From assembly GCA_964542455.1 (NCBI GenBank), contig CAZIUC010000020.1, positions 7,117 to 71,116 on the forward strand: a stretch of DNA of 64,000 nt. Reading direction: 5' to 3'. This document shows, in pieces, positions 50,945 to 59,963 of the stretch (its first letter is position 1; each line of letters opens with the position of its first letter). Source of the DNA: PFJX01 sp964542455. GTDB taxonomy: Bacteria > Pseudomonadota > Gammaproteobacteria > Burkholderiales > Thiobacillaceae. The notes under the pieces were generated by a model that was not told where the DNA came from, searched no databases, and saw only the letters and a list, made by a program, of their open reading frames with translations. Position numbers and translations under genes: made by a program.

Positions 50945-52595
50945 TCTTGTCCAGCATGATTTCGATGAGGTTGATCGAACCCTCCAGGTCCGCGTGGGCG
51001 AACAGGTCGTCGAGGTCGGCCTCGCATTCGATCTTGCGGTGATTGATGCCGAAGGACTGGGCCAGCAATTGGAAATCCGGATTGACGAAGTCGCAGTCGA
51101 TGTAACGCTCGCCGTACAACTGGAACTGGTTCTTGCGGATCAGGCCCATGCTGGCGTTGTTGATGACCACCACGTTGAGCGGAATGGCGTAGTTCACCGC
51201 CGTCATGATCTCCATGCAGCACATCTGGAAGCCGCCATCGCCGAGGATGGCGAAGGTCGGGCCGTTCCTGGCGAAAAATTGGGCGCCGATGGCCGCCGGA
51301 ATCGCGTGGCCCAGTGAGGAAATACCGGAATTCGGGAAGTAGTGGTTGGCGTGCGAGACATCAAAAAAGCTCTGCGCGAACACGATGTTGTCATCGAAGA
51401 TCATCGCGTCTTCGGGAAAACGCGTGGCCAACCCGGCGAAGAACGCTTCCATGAGACGGAATTGCGTGTTCCGGTTAGCTTCTTCCTCACCCGGCGGCGA
51501 CGCGGCGACCAGACGATGCGCGGCCAGTTTCTCTAGGCGAGCACTGGCAAGCCCATGGCTGGCCGCGTCGGATTCCAGCAAGGCCAGCAGTTCCGTCAGC
51601 ACATCGCGAATGTCGCCGTGGATTGCCACATCCGCCGTGAACACCTTGTTCAATTGCGCGGCATCGCGGTCCACCTGCGCCACTTTCTTGTCGGCCAGCA
51701 ATTTACTGTCCCACAGGTAGCTGGTGCGCTCGTTGAAGCCGGCGCCGAGAAAGATCACCAGGTCGGCATGCTCGACGATGTAGCGGTAGGCGTCGCCGTT
51801 CGAGGTGACGCCCAGACAACCGAGCGAGAGCTGCGAGCCTTCGCTCACCACGCCCTTGGCCTTGAGGCTGGAAGCCACCGGAATGCCCAGCGCCTTGCTC
51901 AGGCGCGCCACGTCGCCGCGCGCGCCGGCTTTGATCGCGCCATAACCGGCGACGATGACCGGCGTGCTCGCCGCCTGGATCAATCGCTCCAGCGCTTCCA
52001 CCGGCCCGGACTGGGTTTGGCGCTGCTCGTTGTGGCGCGGAATATGGAGTTGATCGAGCACGCTCGCATCGACCAATTCCTTCTGCACGTTGTAGGGTAT
52101 GGACAGCAGCACCGGGCCGGGATCGCGCGAGAACAAGGCGCGAGTGGCCTGATTGAGGACTTGGCCGAGGTAATCGGTGCGTTCGATGAGCTTGTGATAA
52201 CGGGTGATGCTGCTGAACAGGCTGCCCTGGTCGATCGCCCCGCCTTCGCCGGAACTCTCCTGCAGGCCGCCCTTTCCGAAAATGTAGGTGGAGGTTTCGC
52301 CGGTAATCACCAGCACCGGCAGGCGTTCGGCATAGGCATTGGCGATGCCGGTCACCAGGTTGGTGGCACCGGGGCCGGCCGTGGCGATACAAGCAGCAAC
52401 CTTGTGGGAAACCCTGGCATAGCCGCCGGCCATGAAGGCCGCGCCCTGCTCGTGCTTGACCAGCACACTGTGAACCCGCGAGCCATGCAGATGATCGTAG
52501 ATAGGCAGGACATGCGCGCCCGGCATGCCGAAGATATGTTCGACGCCAAGACGCTCCAGATACCTGACGATCAATTCACTGACGGAAATTTTCAT
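50913..52595 (-). CDS. Thiamine diphosphate-dependent enzyme, acetolactate synthase-like
   Basis: A 560-residue ThDP enzyme with the three-domain layout of acetohydroxyacid synthase and related decarboxylases. The catalytic Glu is in VKHEQGAAFMAGGYAR, the central domain spans about 190-330, and the ThDP motif is AILGDGGFQMCCMEIMTAVNYAIPLNVVVINN. AHAS proper has a regulatory subunit gene beside it and FAD-binding residues; neither is evident, so the substrate may differ (for example a sugar or sulfonate precursor). ATG 52595 is used. It overlaps the glycosyltransferase-like gene. Confidence 0.82.
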   Translation of the reverse strand: MKISVSELIVRYLERLGVEHIFGMPGAHVLPIYDHLHGSRVHSVLVKHEQGAAFMAGGYARVSHKVAACIATAGPGATNLVTGIANAYAERLPVLVITGETSTYIFGKGGLQESSGEGGAIDQGSLFSSITRYHKLIERTDYLGQVLNQATRALFSRDPGPVLLSIPYNVQKELVDASVLDQLHIPRHNEQRQTQSGPVEALERLIQAASTPVIVAGYGAIKAGARGDVARLSKALGIPVASSLKAKGVVSEGSQLSLGCLGVTSNGDAYRYIVEHADLVIFLGAGFNERTSYLWDSKLLADKKVAQVDRDAAQLNKVFTADVAIHGDIRDVLTELLALLESDAASHGLASARLEKLAAHRLVAASPPGEEEANRNTQFRLMEAFFAGLATRFPEDAMIFDDNIVFAQSFFDVSHANHYFPNSGISSLGHAIPAAIGAQFFARNGPTFAILGDGGFQMCCMEIMTAVNYAIPLNVVVINNASMGLIRKNQFQLYGERYIDCDFVNPDFQLLAQSFGINHRKIECEADLDDLFAHADLEGSINLIEIMLDKNAFPTYLSAR

Positions 52596-52743
52596 GTCGT
52601 TTGGCTTGCCGCGGCGCGCCGAACTCTTTCCTCGGTGCCGCGCGCCATACTGGTGCGGGGAAGGGGGCGGATTTGAGCACAAGACGCCCCCTGCGGGAAC
52701 CGTGGAACAGCACCTGTTCGATTACGAAGGCGTTCGCGCCCCT

Positions 52744-52813
52744 GTAGCGCCGGCGTCTCGCCGGCTTCGTGGGCCTGATCAGAAGGACGAAGCCGGCGAG
52801 GCGCCGGCGCTAC
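52744..52813. repeat. REP-like palindromic element, copy 4
   Basis: GTAGCGC and GCGCTAC ends, arms GCCGGCGTCTCGCCGGC and GCCGGCGAGGCGCCGGC, TGATCA near the centre. Arm sequence matches copy 1 closely. It lies in the 296-bp gap between the ThDP enzyme start and the OmpA-type gene, which holds nothing else but the terminator. Confidence 0.9.
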
Positions 52814-52843
52814 AGGGGGCAGGCTCAGCCGTTTTTAAGAAGC

Positions 52844-52875
52844 AAAAAAAAAGCCGGGTGTCCAGGACACCCGGC
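52844..52875 (-). terminator. Terminator after the OmpA-type lipoprotein gene
   Basis: On the minus strand GCCGGGTGTCC TGGACACCCGGC forms an 11-bp stem directly followed by nine T (the A-run at 52844-52852 on the plus strand). It is 17 nt after the stop at 52892. Confidence 0.92.
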
Positions 52876-52891
52876 CGCTGTGAAACGTGGC

Positions 52892-53581
52892 TCAGTACAG
52901 TACGACCAGCACGACGCGACGGTTTTTCGCGCGGCCGTCGCGGTTCATGTTGCTGGCGACCGGCATGCTCTCACCGTAGGAGATGGCGGAAAGGCGATGC
53001 AGCGGGATGCCGCCTTTGGCATAGAGATAGCGGCGCACGGCATCCGCGCGTTGCTGGCCTACTTTCAGGTTGACCGCTTCGCTGCCGGTGCTGTCGGTGT
53101 GGCCCTGCACTTCGACGAAGACGCCGCGGCCTTCAGACTTGACCTTGCTGGCGAACTCGTCGAGCGCGGCCATCGCTTCCTTGCTCAACAGCGCCTTGCT
53201 ATGGCCGAACTTGACCTTGTCTTCGGACAGCACGACTTCATAAGCCATCTTGCCTTCGGCCAGCTTGCCGGCGGCGGCGGCGCGTTCCAGCGCCTCCTGG
53301 GAGGTCTTGGAAATCTGGGCGATGTCGGTCTCGTTCTTGGTCAGGCGATCGCCCTGTGCCCGCAGCGTAATGACGGCGTCGTCGAGTCGCTTGCTGGTGG
53401 CATCCAGGCCGACGGCGCCGGATTTGATAGCGGCATCCGTGGTGTTGGCGCGGCTTTCCAGCGCTTCGACGCGGGTAGTAGCCGGCTTGAGCTGGCTTTG
53501 CACATATTCATGCACATATTCCTTGGTGGCACAGCCGGAAAGCATGAGTGCCATAACAAGCAACTTCGGAATGTTGTTCAT
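52892..53581 (-). CDS. OmpA-family outer-membrane lipoprotein
   Basis: A 229-residue lipoprotein. The signal ends in the lipobox LSGC (Cys17), followed by a coiled-coil helical spacer (about 20-115) and a C-terminal OmpA-like peptidoglycan-binding domain (VEVQGHTDSTGSEAVNLKVGQQRADAVRRYL and KNRRVVLVV). It probably anchors the outer membrane to the cell wall. It is monocistronic with its own terminator. Confidence 0.92.
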   Translation of the reverse strand: MNNIPKLLVMALMLSGCATKEYVHEYVQSQLKPATTRVEALESRANTTDAAIKSGAVGLDATSKRLDDAVITLRAQGDRLTKNETDIAQISKTSQEALERAAAAGKLAEGKMAYEVVLSEDKVKFGHSKALLSKEAMAALDEFASKVKSEGRGVFVEVQGHTDSTGSEAVNLKVGQQRADAVRRYLYAKGGIPLHRLSAISYGESMPVASNMNRDGRAKNRRVVLVVLY

Positions 53582-53663
53582 CTAAAGCTCCATTGTTCTG
53601 CGGTAAGGTATTGATTGCAGGATAACTTATCGGCGTGGAACGTCCAACCTTGAATCAGGGTTT

Positions 53664-55052
53664 TTACTGCGACGGGTAATAAATATTTCCGGCGTCTTCC
53701 AGCTCTATCTTCACCGGCGTGTCGTCGAGCTGAACCGGATCGACACCCACCAGGCCGGGAAACACCACCACCGTGGCCACCATGAGCACCTGAATGATCA
53801 GGAAAGGCACCGCGCCCCAGTAGATGTCGGTGGTTTTCACCTCTCTGGGCGCCACGCTCTTGAGGTAGAACAGCGCGAAGCCGAACGGCGGGTGCATGAA
53901 CGAAGTCTGCATGTTGATCCCCAGCAGCACGCCGAACCAGACCAGATCGATGCCCAGCTTGTGCGCCACGGGCGCCAACAGCGGGACGATGATGAAGGCG
54001 ATCTCGAAGAAATCCAGGAAGAATGCCAGCAGGAATACCAGCAGGTTCACCACAAGCAAAAAGCCCAGTTCGCCGCCGGGCAATCCGGTGAGCAGCGATT
54101 CCACCCAGAGGTCACCGTCGAGCAGGCGGAACACCAGGGAAAAAACGGTGGAGCCGATGAGAATGAAGATGACGAAGGTGGTGAGACGAGTGGTGGCCTC
54201 CATCGCCTGTGTGAGCACCGTGCGTTGCAGCCGTCCCTTGGCCAGCGCCAGCAACAGGGCGCCCGCGGCACCCATGGCGCCGCCCTCGGTGGGCGTGGCG
54301 ATGCCCATGAAGATGGTGCCCAGCACCAGGAAGATCAGCAGCAGCGGCGGCAGCATGGCGGAGAGCGATTTCAGCAGCAGCGCGCCGCCACGCAGGCTGC
54401 GCGCCTCGGCGGGCAACGCCGGCATGGCCTTCGGCCAGACCAGGCTGACGAGCAACACGAATCCGGCATAAAGCCCGGTAAGTATCAGGGCGGGAGTCAA
54501 GGCGCCGCGATACATGTCGCCCACAGAGACACCCAACTGGTCGGCCAGCACGATCAGCACCAGGGAAGGCGGGATGATCTGCGCCAGAGTGCCGGAAGCG
54601 GCGATGACGCCGCTGGCCAGGCGCTTGTCGTAGCCGTAACGCAACATGATGGGCAGGGAGATCAATCCCATCGCGATCACCGAAGCGGCCACCACGCCGG
54701 TGGTGGCGGCGAGCAGCGCGCCGACGAAGACCACCGCGTAGGCGAGGCCACCCCGGATCGGCCCGAACAACTGGCCGAGACTGTCGAGCAGTTCTTCCGC
54801 CATGCCGCTCTTTTCCAGGATCAAGCCCATGAAAGTGAAGAACGGAATCGCCAACAAGGTGGCGTTGGACATGATGCCGAACACCCGCTCCGGCAGCGCC
54901 TGCAATTGTTCGAAACCGAAATAGTCCAGTTGCGTGCCGACCAGGGCGAACAACAGGCCATTGGCCGCCAGCGAGAAAGCCACCGGGTAGCCGAGCAGCA
55001 GGAACGCCACCAGGCCGAGAAACATCAGGGGCGCCATGAGATCGAACATCAC
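53664..55052 (-). CDS. dctM: TRAP transporter large permease (DctM type)
   Basis: A 462-residue inner-membrane protein with about 12 helices, the driving subunit of a TRAP transporter. The family GVVAASVIAMGLISLPIMLRYGY, SGTLAQIIPPSLVLIVLADQLG and GGAMGAAGALLLALAKG motifs are intact. It overlaps the small permease gene by 4 nt. No DctP solute-binding protein is encoded nearby, so substrate recognition must come from elsewhere. Confidence 0.92.
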   Translation of the reverse strand: MMFDLMAPLMFLGLVAFLLLGYPVAFSLAANGLLFALVGTQLDYFGFEQLQALPERVFGIMSNATLLAIPFFTFMGLILEKSGMAEELLDSLGQLFGPIRGGLAYAVVFVGALLAATTGVVAASVIAMGLISLPIMLRYGYDKRLASGVIAASGTLAQIIPPSLVLIVLADQLGVSVGDMYRGALTPALILTGLYAGFVLLVSLVWPKAMPALPAEARSLRGGALLLKSLSAMLPPLLLIFLVLGTIFMGIATPTEGGAMGAAGALLLALAKGRLQRTVLTQAMEATTRLTTFVIFILIGSTVFSLVFRLLDGDLWVESLLTGLPGGELGFLLVVNLLVFLLAFFLDFFEIAFIIVPLLAPVAHKLGIDLVWFGVLLGINMQTSFMHPPFGFALFYLKSVAPREVKTTDIYWGAVPFLIIQVLMVATVVVFPGLVGVDPVQLDDTPVKIELEDAGNIYYPSQ

Positions 55053-55588
55053 ACGATTTCCTCGGCGTGTTCCTGAGCCAGGGGGGCGTGGCCGGCGAGG
55101 AAGGCGGCGCGTTTGATGACTTCCGCCACCCCTTGCAGCCAGAGCAGGCCGAATCCGAGCGGAATCGCGAATTTGATTGGCCAGCGCAACAAGCCGCCGG
55201 CATCCGGCGAGGTTTCACTCACCGCCCAGGACGCCGCGAACCCAGCCCAACCCATCCAGACCAGCAGTCCGCACAGCGGCAGCAGAAACAACAGGCCGCC
55301 GAACAAATCCACCCAGGCCCGCAAGCGCGGCGAGAAACGCCCATAGAGGATGTCGATGCGGACATGGCCGTTGTGTTTGAGGGTGTAGCCGGCGCCGAGA
55401 AGAAAGATCAGGGCGAACAGATACCACTGGATTTCCAGCCAGGCGTTGGAGGAACGGTCGAAGCCATAGCGCATGACCGCGTTGCCGGAGGAAATCAGCG
55501 TGGCGGCGAGCACCAGCCACATGGCGGCGCGGCCGACGCGCTCATTGAGCGCGTCGATGGCACGGGAGAGGGAGAGGAGGTGGTTCAT
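55049..55588 (-). CDS. dctQ: TRAP transporter small permease (DctQ type)
   Basis: A 179-residue protein with four membrane helices (AAMWLVLAATLISSGNAVMRYGF; EIQWYLFALIFLLGAGYTL; WVDLFGGLLFLLPLCGLLVW; LPIKFAIPLGFGLLWLQGV-like). The NAWLEIQWYLFALIFLLGAGYTLKHNGHVRIDI pattern is typical of DctQ. ATG 55588 is preferred; an upstream ATG at 55651 adds Lys/Arg-rich residues from the repeat region. It is followed by dctM with a 4-nt overlap. Confidence 0.88.
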   Translation of the reverse strand: MNHLLSLSRAIDALNERVGRAAMWLVLAATLISSGNAVMRYGFDRSSNAWLEIQWYLFALIFLLGAGYTLKHNGHVRIDILYGRFSPRLRAWVDLFGGLLFLLPLCGLLVWMGWAGFAASWAVSETSPDAGGLLRWPIKFAIPLGFGLLWLQGVAEVIKRAAFLAGHAPLAQEHAEEIV

Positions 55589-55592
55589 CCGA

Positions 55593-55715
55593 GATTGTCC
55601 ATTAGCCAAAGTAGGCATGTAACGCAGGCGTCCCGCCTGCTTCGTAGGCATGATCGGAAGGACAAAGCAGGCGGGACGCCTGCGCTACAGGTGGGCCTCC
55701 GGCTAATGGACAATC
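55593..55715. repeat. Composite REP-like element (copy 5) with 15-bp flanking inverted repeats
   Basis: The REP unit GTAACGC...GCGCTAC (55619-55688, arms GCAGGCGTCCCGCCTGC and GCAGGCGGGACGCCTGC) lies between perfect inverted repeats GATTGTCCATTAGCC (55593-55607) and GGCTAATGGACAATC (55701-55715). Partial matches to the flanks also accompany the collapsed elements at 30980-31013 and 57725-57765. Confidence 0.85.
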
Positions 55716-55733
55716 TGGGTTCATGTCTATTGA

Positions 55734-55763
55734 CCGTCATTCCCGCATTCACGGGAATGACGG
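55734..55763. repeat. CATTCCCG hairpin repeat
   Basis: A 12-bp perfect stem, CCGTCATTCCCG / CGGGAATGACGG, with loop CATTCA. Elements of this kind are widespread in beta- and gammaproteobacterial intergenic DNA. It is 8 nt from the pmbA stop, so it may also protect that transcript. Confidence 0.75.
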
Positions 55764-55770
55764 TGGCTGT

Positions 55771-57111
55771 TCACTCGCCCGCTATCGTCATGTTCCCGAT
55801 GAGTATCGACCCCACCCGGCGTGAACCGCGTGTTTCCACATCCTTGCCGATGGCGACGATGCCACCCAGCATGTCGCGCATGTTGCCGGCGATGGTGATT
55901 TCCTCCACCGGATAGGCGATCACGCCGTTTTCCACCCAGAAACCCGCCGCCCCGCGCGAATAATCGCCGGTCACCATGTTCAGTCCCTGGCCCAGCAACT
56001 CGGTCACCACCAGGCCGCTACCCATCTTCTTGAGCAGCCCGGCGAAGTCCTCGCCGGTGGAAGGCACGATCAGGTTGTGGTTGCCGCCGGCGTTGCCGGT
56101 GGTCTTCATGCCCAGCTTGCGGGCGCTGTAGCTGCCCAGGAAATAGCCCTGGATCACGCCGTCGCGCACCACCTCCCGCTCATGTGTCGCCACGCCTTCC
56201 GAGTCGAACGGCGCCGAAGCCAGGCCACGCGGCAGGAAAGGGTTCTCAAACAACTGGAAGAAGGACGGGAAAACCTGGCTGCCCAGGCTGTCGAGCAGGA
56301 AAGAGGATTTGCGGTACAGGTGGCCGCCGGAAATGGCCGAGACGAAGCTGGCGATCAGGCCGGTGGCGATGGGGGCCTCGAACAGCACCGGGCACTGCCG
56401 AGTGGACAGCTTGCGCGCGTTCAGGCGCCGCACCGTGCGCTCTCCGGCGCGCCGCCCCACCGACTCCGGGCTATCCAGATCCTCGGCGGCGCGCGCCGTG
56501 GTGTACCAGTAGTCGCGCTGCATGGCGCCGTCTTCCTCGGCGATCACCGCGCACGAAAGGCTTTGCCGCGTGGTCGGATAACCACCGGAAAAACCCAGGC
56601 TGTTGGCATAGATGAATTGCGAACTCTGTGTGGACAGAGAAGCGCCTTCCGAATTGTTGATGCGCGTATCCACGCCCAGCGCCGCCGCCTCGCATTCCTG
56701 TGCCAGGGTGGTCCCCAGCGCCACATCGACCGCCCAGGGGTGATAGATGTCCAGATCCGGCAGCAGGCGCGCCAGCAGGTTTTCCTCGGCCAGGCCGGCG
56801 CAATCGTCCTCGGCGGTATAGCGGGCGATGGTCAGCGCCTTTTCCACCGTGCGCGCCAGCGCGGCCGGGGAAAAATCGGAGGTGGAGGCATGGCCGCGCC
56901 GCTGCCCCAGATAGACCGTGACGCCGATACCCTTGTCGCGGTTGTGCTCTATGGTTTCCACCTCGCCGTGGCGCACGGAAACATTCAAGCCGCTACCTTC
57001 GGAGACTTCCGTCTCGGCGGCGGAAGCGCCGCCGGCGCGGGCCAGATCAAGCGTTTTTGCGGCGAGTGCCTGCAAGGTCTCGCGGGTAAAGCTGAATGGG
57101 CTGTCGGACAC
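55771..57111 (-). CDS. pmbA: PmbA/TldE metalloprotease component
   Basis: A 446-residue PmbA (TldE), which with TldD forms the TldD/E protease involved in maturing peptides such as microcin B17 and degrading CcdA. Family features: GGASAAETEVSEGSGLNVSVRHGEVETIEHNRDKGIGVTVYLG, PVLFEAPIATGLIASFVSAI, SGLVVTELLGQGLNMVTGDYSRGAAGFWVENG. The metal ligands are in TldD, not PmbA. tldD is not in this window. It diverges from yjgA by 65 nt, a classical arrangement. Confidence 0.94.
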   Translation of the reverse strand: MSDSPFSFTRETLQALAAKTLDLARAGGASAAETEVSEGSGLNVSVRHGEVETIEHNRDKGIGVTVYLGQRRGHASTSDFSPAALARTVEKALTIARYTAEDDCAGLAEENLLARLLPDLDIYHPWAVDVALGTTLAQECEAAALGVDTRINNSEGASLSTQSSQFIYANSLGFSGGYPTTRQSLSCAVIAEEDGAMQRDYWYTTARAAEDLDSPESVGRRAGERTVRRLNARKLSTRQCPVLFEAPIATGLIASFVSAISGGHLYRKSSFLLDSLGSQVFPSFFQLFENPFLPRGLASAPFDSEGVATHEREVVRDGVIQGYFLGSYSARKLGMKTTGNAGGNHNLIVPSTGEDFAGLLKKMGSGLVVTELLGQGLNMVTGDYSRGAAGFWVENGVIAYPVEEITIAGNMRDMLGGIVAIGKDVETRGSRRVGSILIGNMTIAGE

Positions 57112-57176
57112 GGTAGAACCTGACTTTTTGGCAAAGGCCGCTATGATACCCGCCCCTCGCTATCCGCCCGCATGCC

Positions 57177-57698
57177 ATGCGCCACCATCCGGAAGAACAC
57201 GACGAGAACGCCGATGATTTCGCGGATTCCCGTATCAGCAAGACCCGACGCAAGAACGAAATGAACGCCCTGCAGGACCTCGGCGTGGAACTCGTCAAGC
57301 TGTCGCGCGAGCGCCTGGAAAAAATGGATTTGCCGGAACGACTGCTCACGGAATTGCTGGAAGCGCGGCGGCTCAAGGCAAACGGCGCCATTCGTCGCCA
57401 GATGCAGTTCATCGGCAAGCTGATGCGCGATGTGGAAGTCGAACCCATCGTCGAACAACTGGCCATCATCCGAGGCGAATCGAGTGCCGCCAAGGCCGAG
57501 TTCCATGCACTGGAACACTGGCGCGATCGCCTGCTGGAGAACGATGCGGCGCTCACGGAATGGCTGGCTCTGCATCCCGACGCCGACTCCCAACAAATGC
57601 GGCAACTGATACGCAACGCCCGCAAGGAAGCAGCCGAGAGCAAACCGCCCAAATCCAGCCGCCAGTTGTTCCGCTTGTTGCGGGATACCGCTCCGTAG
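57177..57698 (+). CDS. yjgA: YjgA/DarP ribosome assembly factor
   Basis: A 173-residue DUF615 protein (DarP), a late factor in 50S ribosome subunit assembly. The N terminus SRISKTRRKNEMNALQDLGVELVKLS and the helical body KANGAIRRQMQFIGKLMRDV, RLLENDAALTEWL are family hallmarks. It is divergent from pmbA, as in E. coli and many betaproteobacteria, and ends before an empty 340-bp gap. Confidence 0.94.
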   Translation: MRHHPEEHDENADDFADSRISKTRRKNEMNALQDLGVELVKLSRERLEKMDLPERLLTELLEARRLKANGAIRRQMQFIGKLMRDVEVEPIVEQLAIIRGESSAAKAEFHALEHWRDRLLENDAALTEWLALHPDADSQQMRQLIRNARKEAAESKPPKSSRQLFRLLRDTAP

Positions 57699-58037
57699 GA
57701 GCGACCTTCAACGCTTGTAGCCATGTAGCGCCGGCGCTCATGGCCATCTCGGCTAATCGACCATCTAGCAGCCAGTCATCATGAATTGAATGGATCGTAG
57801 GATGTGGTTACCGAAGAGTAGGGGCACGATTGCGTCCTGGTGTTCCAACATGACTGACCATCTAGGTTCATAACGTCGGCACCCCTGCCGACATCCCGAC
57901 AGTCTTTCCAGAGTTGTCGGGTGTTTTTACATTCCCGATCCAGAAAACAGTTGATTGCGCGCCACTACTGCAAGGTTACGAACGGCATGGTGCTTGCTTT
58001 ATACCCAAGCCGCTATTTGTAACAGCTTCCCACCACC
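57699..58037. other. Intergenic region with collapsed REP element and terminator-like hairpin
   Basis: A 339-base gap. AGCGCCGGCGCT at 57727-57738 is the joined ends of the GTAGCGC element, followed by a GGCTAAT...CCATCTAG flank related to that at 55701. Two hairpins follow: GTCGGC/ACCCCT/GCCGAC (57875-57892) and CCCGACA (57895-57901) with TGTCGGG (57915-57921) then TGTTTTT. The second is a plausible terminator for the yjgA transcript. Confidence 0.6.
57895..57928 (+). terminator. Probable terminator before the HDOD-kinase gene
   Basis: Seven-bp stem CCCGACA/TGTCGGG with a 13-base loop, followed by a short T-run (57924-57928). The stem is moderate and the loop longish, so confidence is limited. 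Confidence 0.5.
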
Positions 58038-59915
58038 GTGCCTCGCAACGCCCTCCCCTCTCTCCCAACTCCAGGTCCAGACCTGGCGACCGGGATTCCC
58101 TCGCATCCCGGCGTGCTGATCAACCTGCTCGACGCCCTGGCAGGTTCCAGCAGCTTGAGCGAAGAGGCGCGAACCTGGTTGATGCTCGACCCGGGACTGG
58201 CGCTGTCCATTCTGAATCTCTCGGCACATCATGGCATTGCTTCTAGTCAATACAGCTTCGCCGAGCTATGTGACGGGGTGTCGCTCACCACCTTGAAAGG
58301 GCTGGCCAGCGATGCCGCCATCCGGCAACTGGCCAGCCCCGATACAGCGATTGCGGATGCCGACTGGTTGCGCGCGATATCCCTCGCCCATTTGTGCCGC
58401 GCGCTGGCGCGACACACGGCATATCCGGCTCCCGACGAAGCCTGGCTGGCCGGCTTGTTCTGTTCCCTTCCGGGTAGCCAGACGACCTTGTCCAAGTTGC
58501 CGATACGCGGCTTTCTCGCCGATGTGCCACGTTTTCTGCACGAACCGGCCAGCCGTCTGCGCGACGCCACTCCCTTGCCGCGTCTGGCCGCCATGGCTTG
58601 GCGACTGCTGGAGAAGCGCACCCCGGCGGACATCGATACGTTATCCTTGCCGCCCCCTCCAGACCATGCATCACTCAGGGCAATCCTCCAGGAAATGGAT
58701 AAATCGGTTGAAGTCTTCTCGGCGCTAGCGCGGGCGCAACAGGATTTGACTGGGGCAGTCGCGCGTTTCACGCGGGCGGAACTCGCCACGGTGGGGATGC
58801 ACGAAAGAAGCTGTGAAGGTGTGCTGGCGGCAGCCCGCCTGCTGGCGGAACAGGAGGGCTTATACGACCCGCTCTATCTGCGCCTGGATAAACGTACCAG
58901 CATGCTCGAATCGCAAGACCTGGGGGAGTTTCGCGCGTCACCCATCTCGATCCGGGTGGAAGGCAGCAATAGCGCCGCGGTGCGCGCCCTGTTCACGCGC
59001 ATGCCCGTGGTGGCCTACACCGGCGCGGGTAGCGATGCCGCCCTGGTCGATATGCAACTGGCGCGTCAGGCCGGAGCGGACGGTGTGGCCGCCATCCCGG
59101 TGGGCGAAGGGGCCACGCGCGGAGTTTTGCTGGTTTGCGGTGACCGCGAGGCGCTGGCCGACCTCGCCGCCCATGCGGAACGCTACACCCGCCTGGGTGA
59201 ACTTGCGGCACAAGCCATCCACCCGGCCGAGGCGACGCCGGAAGCGGGCGACCCTTACCTGGGCAGCCGCGTGCGCCGTGCCGCCCATGAAATCAACAAT
59301 CCACTGGGCATCATCAAGAACTACCTGGCCATTCTCAAGGCCAAGCTGGGCGACGAAGCTCCTATCGCGGACGAGTTGCGCATCATTCATGAAGAGCTGG
59401 ATCGCATCGTCCGCATCGTGCGCACGCTGGCCCACGACGATGACAGTCTGGCCGAACTGTCGGAAGAGACCGATATCGGGCAACTGGCGGAGGATCTGGT
59501 CAAGGTCACCGCGCCCAGTTGGCAGCCGCGCGGCATCAAGGTGACACACAAGCCTGGCGCGGGCCTGCCACGACTGACCTGCGACCGCGACAAGCTCAAG
59601 CAAATCCTGCTCAACCTGCTGCTCAATGCGCTGGAAGCCACCCCTGACGGTGGCGAGGTACGTTTGGAAACCGCCCAGATCACCAACCACAAGCGTGAAC
59701 GTTTCATCGAACTGCAAGTCAGCGACTCCGGCTCCGGCATCAGCCCGGAAGTCGCGGAACAGTTGTTCGATCCCCTGGAAACGGAGAAGGGCAATGGCCA
59801 TGCCGGTCTCGGCCTGGCCATCGTCAAGAGCCTTACGGAAGACCTGGGCGGCACAATTGCTTTCAAGAGCAGTTCCTCGGGCGCCACCTTCCAGATATTA
59901 TTCCCGCTGATTTAG
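58038..59915 (+). CDS. HDOD domain histidine kinase
   Basis: A 625-residue cytoplasmic sensor kinase. An HDOD domain (about residues 20-200, FSLTDPGLAL-like SILNLSAHHG region) precedes a long middle segment (about 230-410). A HisKA-like phosphoacceptor helix VRRAAHEINNPLGIIKNYLAIL (about 413-432) and a HATPase (N box NLLLNALEATP, G boxes DSGSGI and GHAGLGLAI) follow. The GTG start at 58038 is unusual and lacks a clear Shine-Dalgarno. It precedes the GGDEF/EAL response regulator by 48 nt, so the pair is probably a cognate two-component system. Confidence 0.85.
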   Translation: MPRNALPSLPTPGPDLATGIPSHPGVLINLLDALAGSSSLSEEARTWLMLDPGLALSILNLSAHHGIASSQYSFAELCDGVSLTTLKGLASDAAIRQLASPDTAIADADWLRAISLAHLCRALARHTAYPAPDEAWLAGLFCSLPGSQTTLSKLPIRGFLADVPRFLHEPASRLRDATPLPRLAAMAWRLLEKRTPADIDTLSLPPPPDHASLRAILQEMDKSVEVFSALARAQQDLTGAVARFTRAELATVGMHERSCEGVLAAARLLAEQEGLYDPLYLRLDKRTSMLESQDLGEFRASPISIRVEGSNSAAVRALFTRMPVVAYTGAGSDAALVDMQLARQAGADGVAAIPVGEGATRGVLLVCGDREALADLAAHAERYTRLGELAAQAIHPAEATPEAGDPYLGSRVRRAAHEINNPLGIIKNYLAILKAKLGDEAPIADELRIIHEELDRIVRIVRTLAHDDDSLAELSEETDIGQLAEDLVKVTAPSWQPRGIKVTHKPGAGLPRLTCDRDKLKQILLNLLLNALEATPDGGEVRLETAQITNHKRERFIELQVSDSGSGISPEVAEQLFDPLETEKGNGHAGLGLAIVKSLTEDLGGTIAFKSSSSGATFQILFPLI

Positions 59916-59963
59916 CCTCGACGCATAGGGTTCCCCCTTCCGCGACAACACCAACAGGTATCG

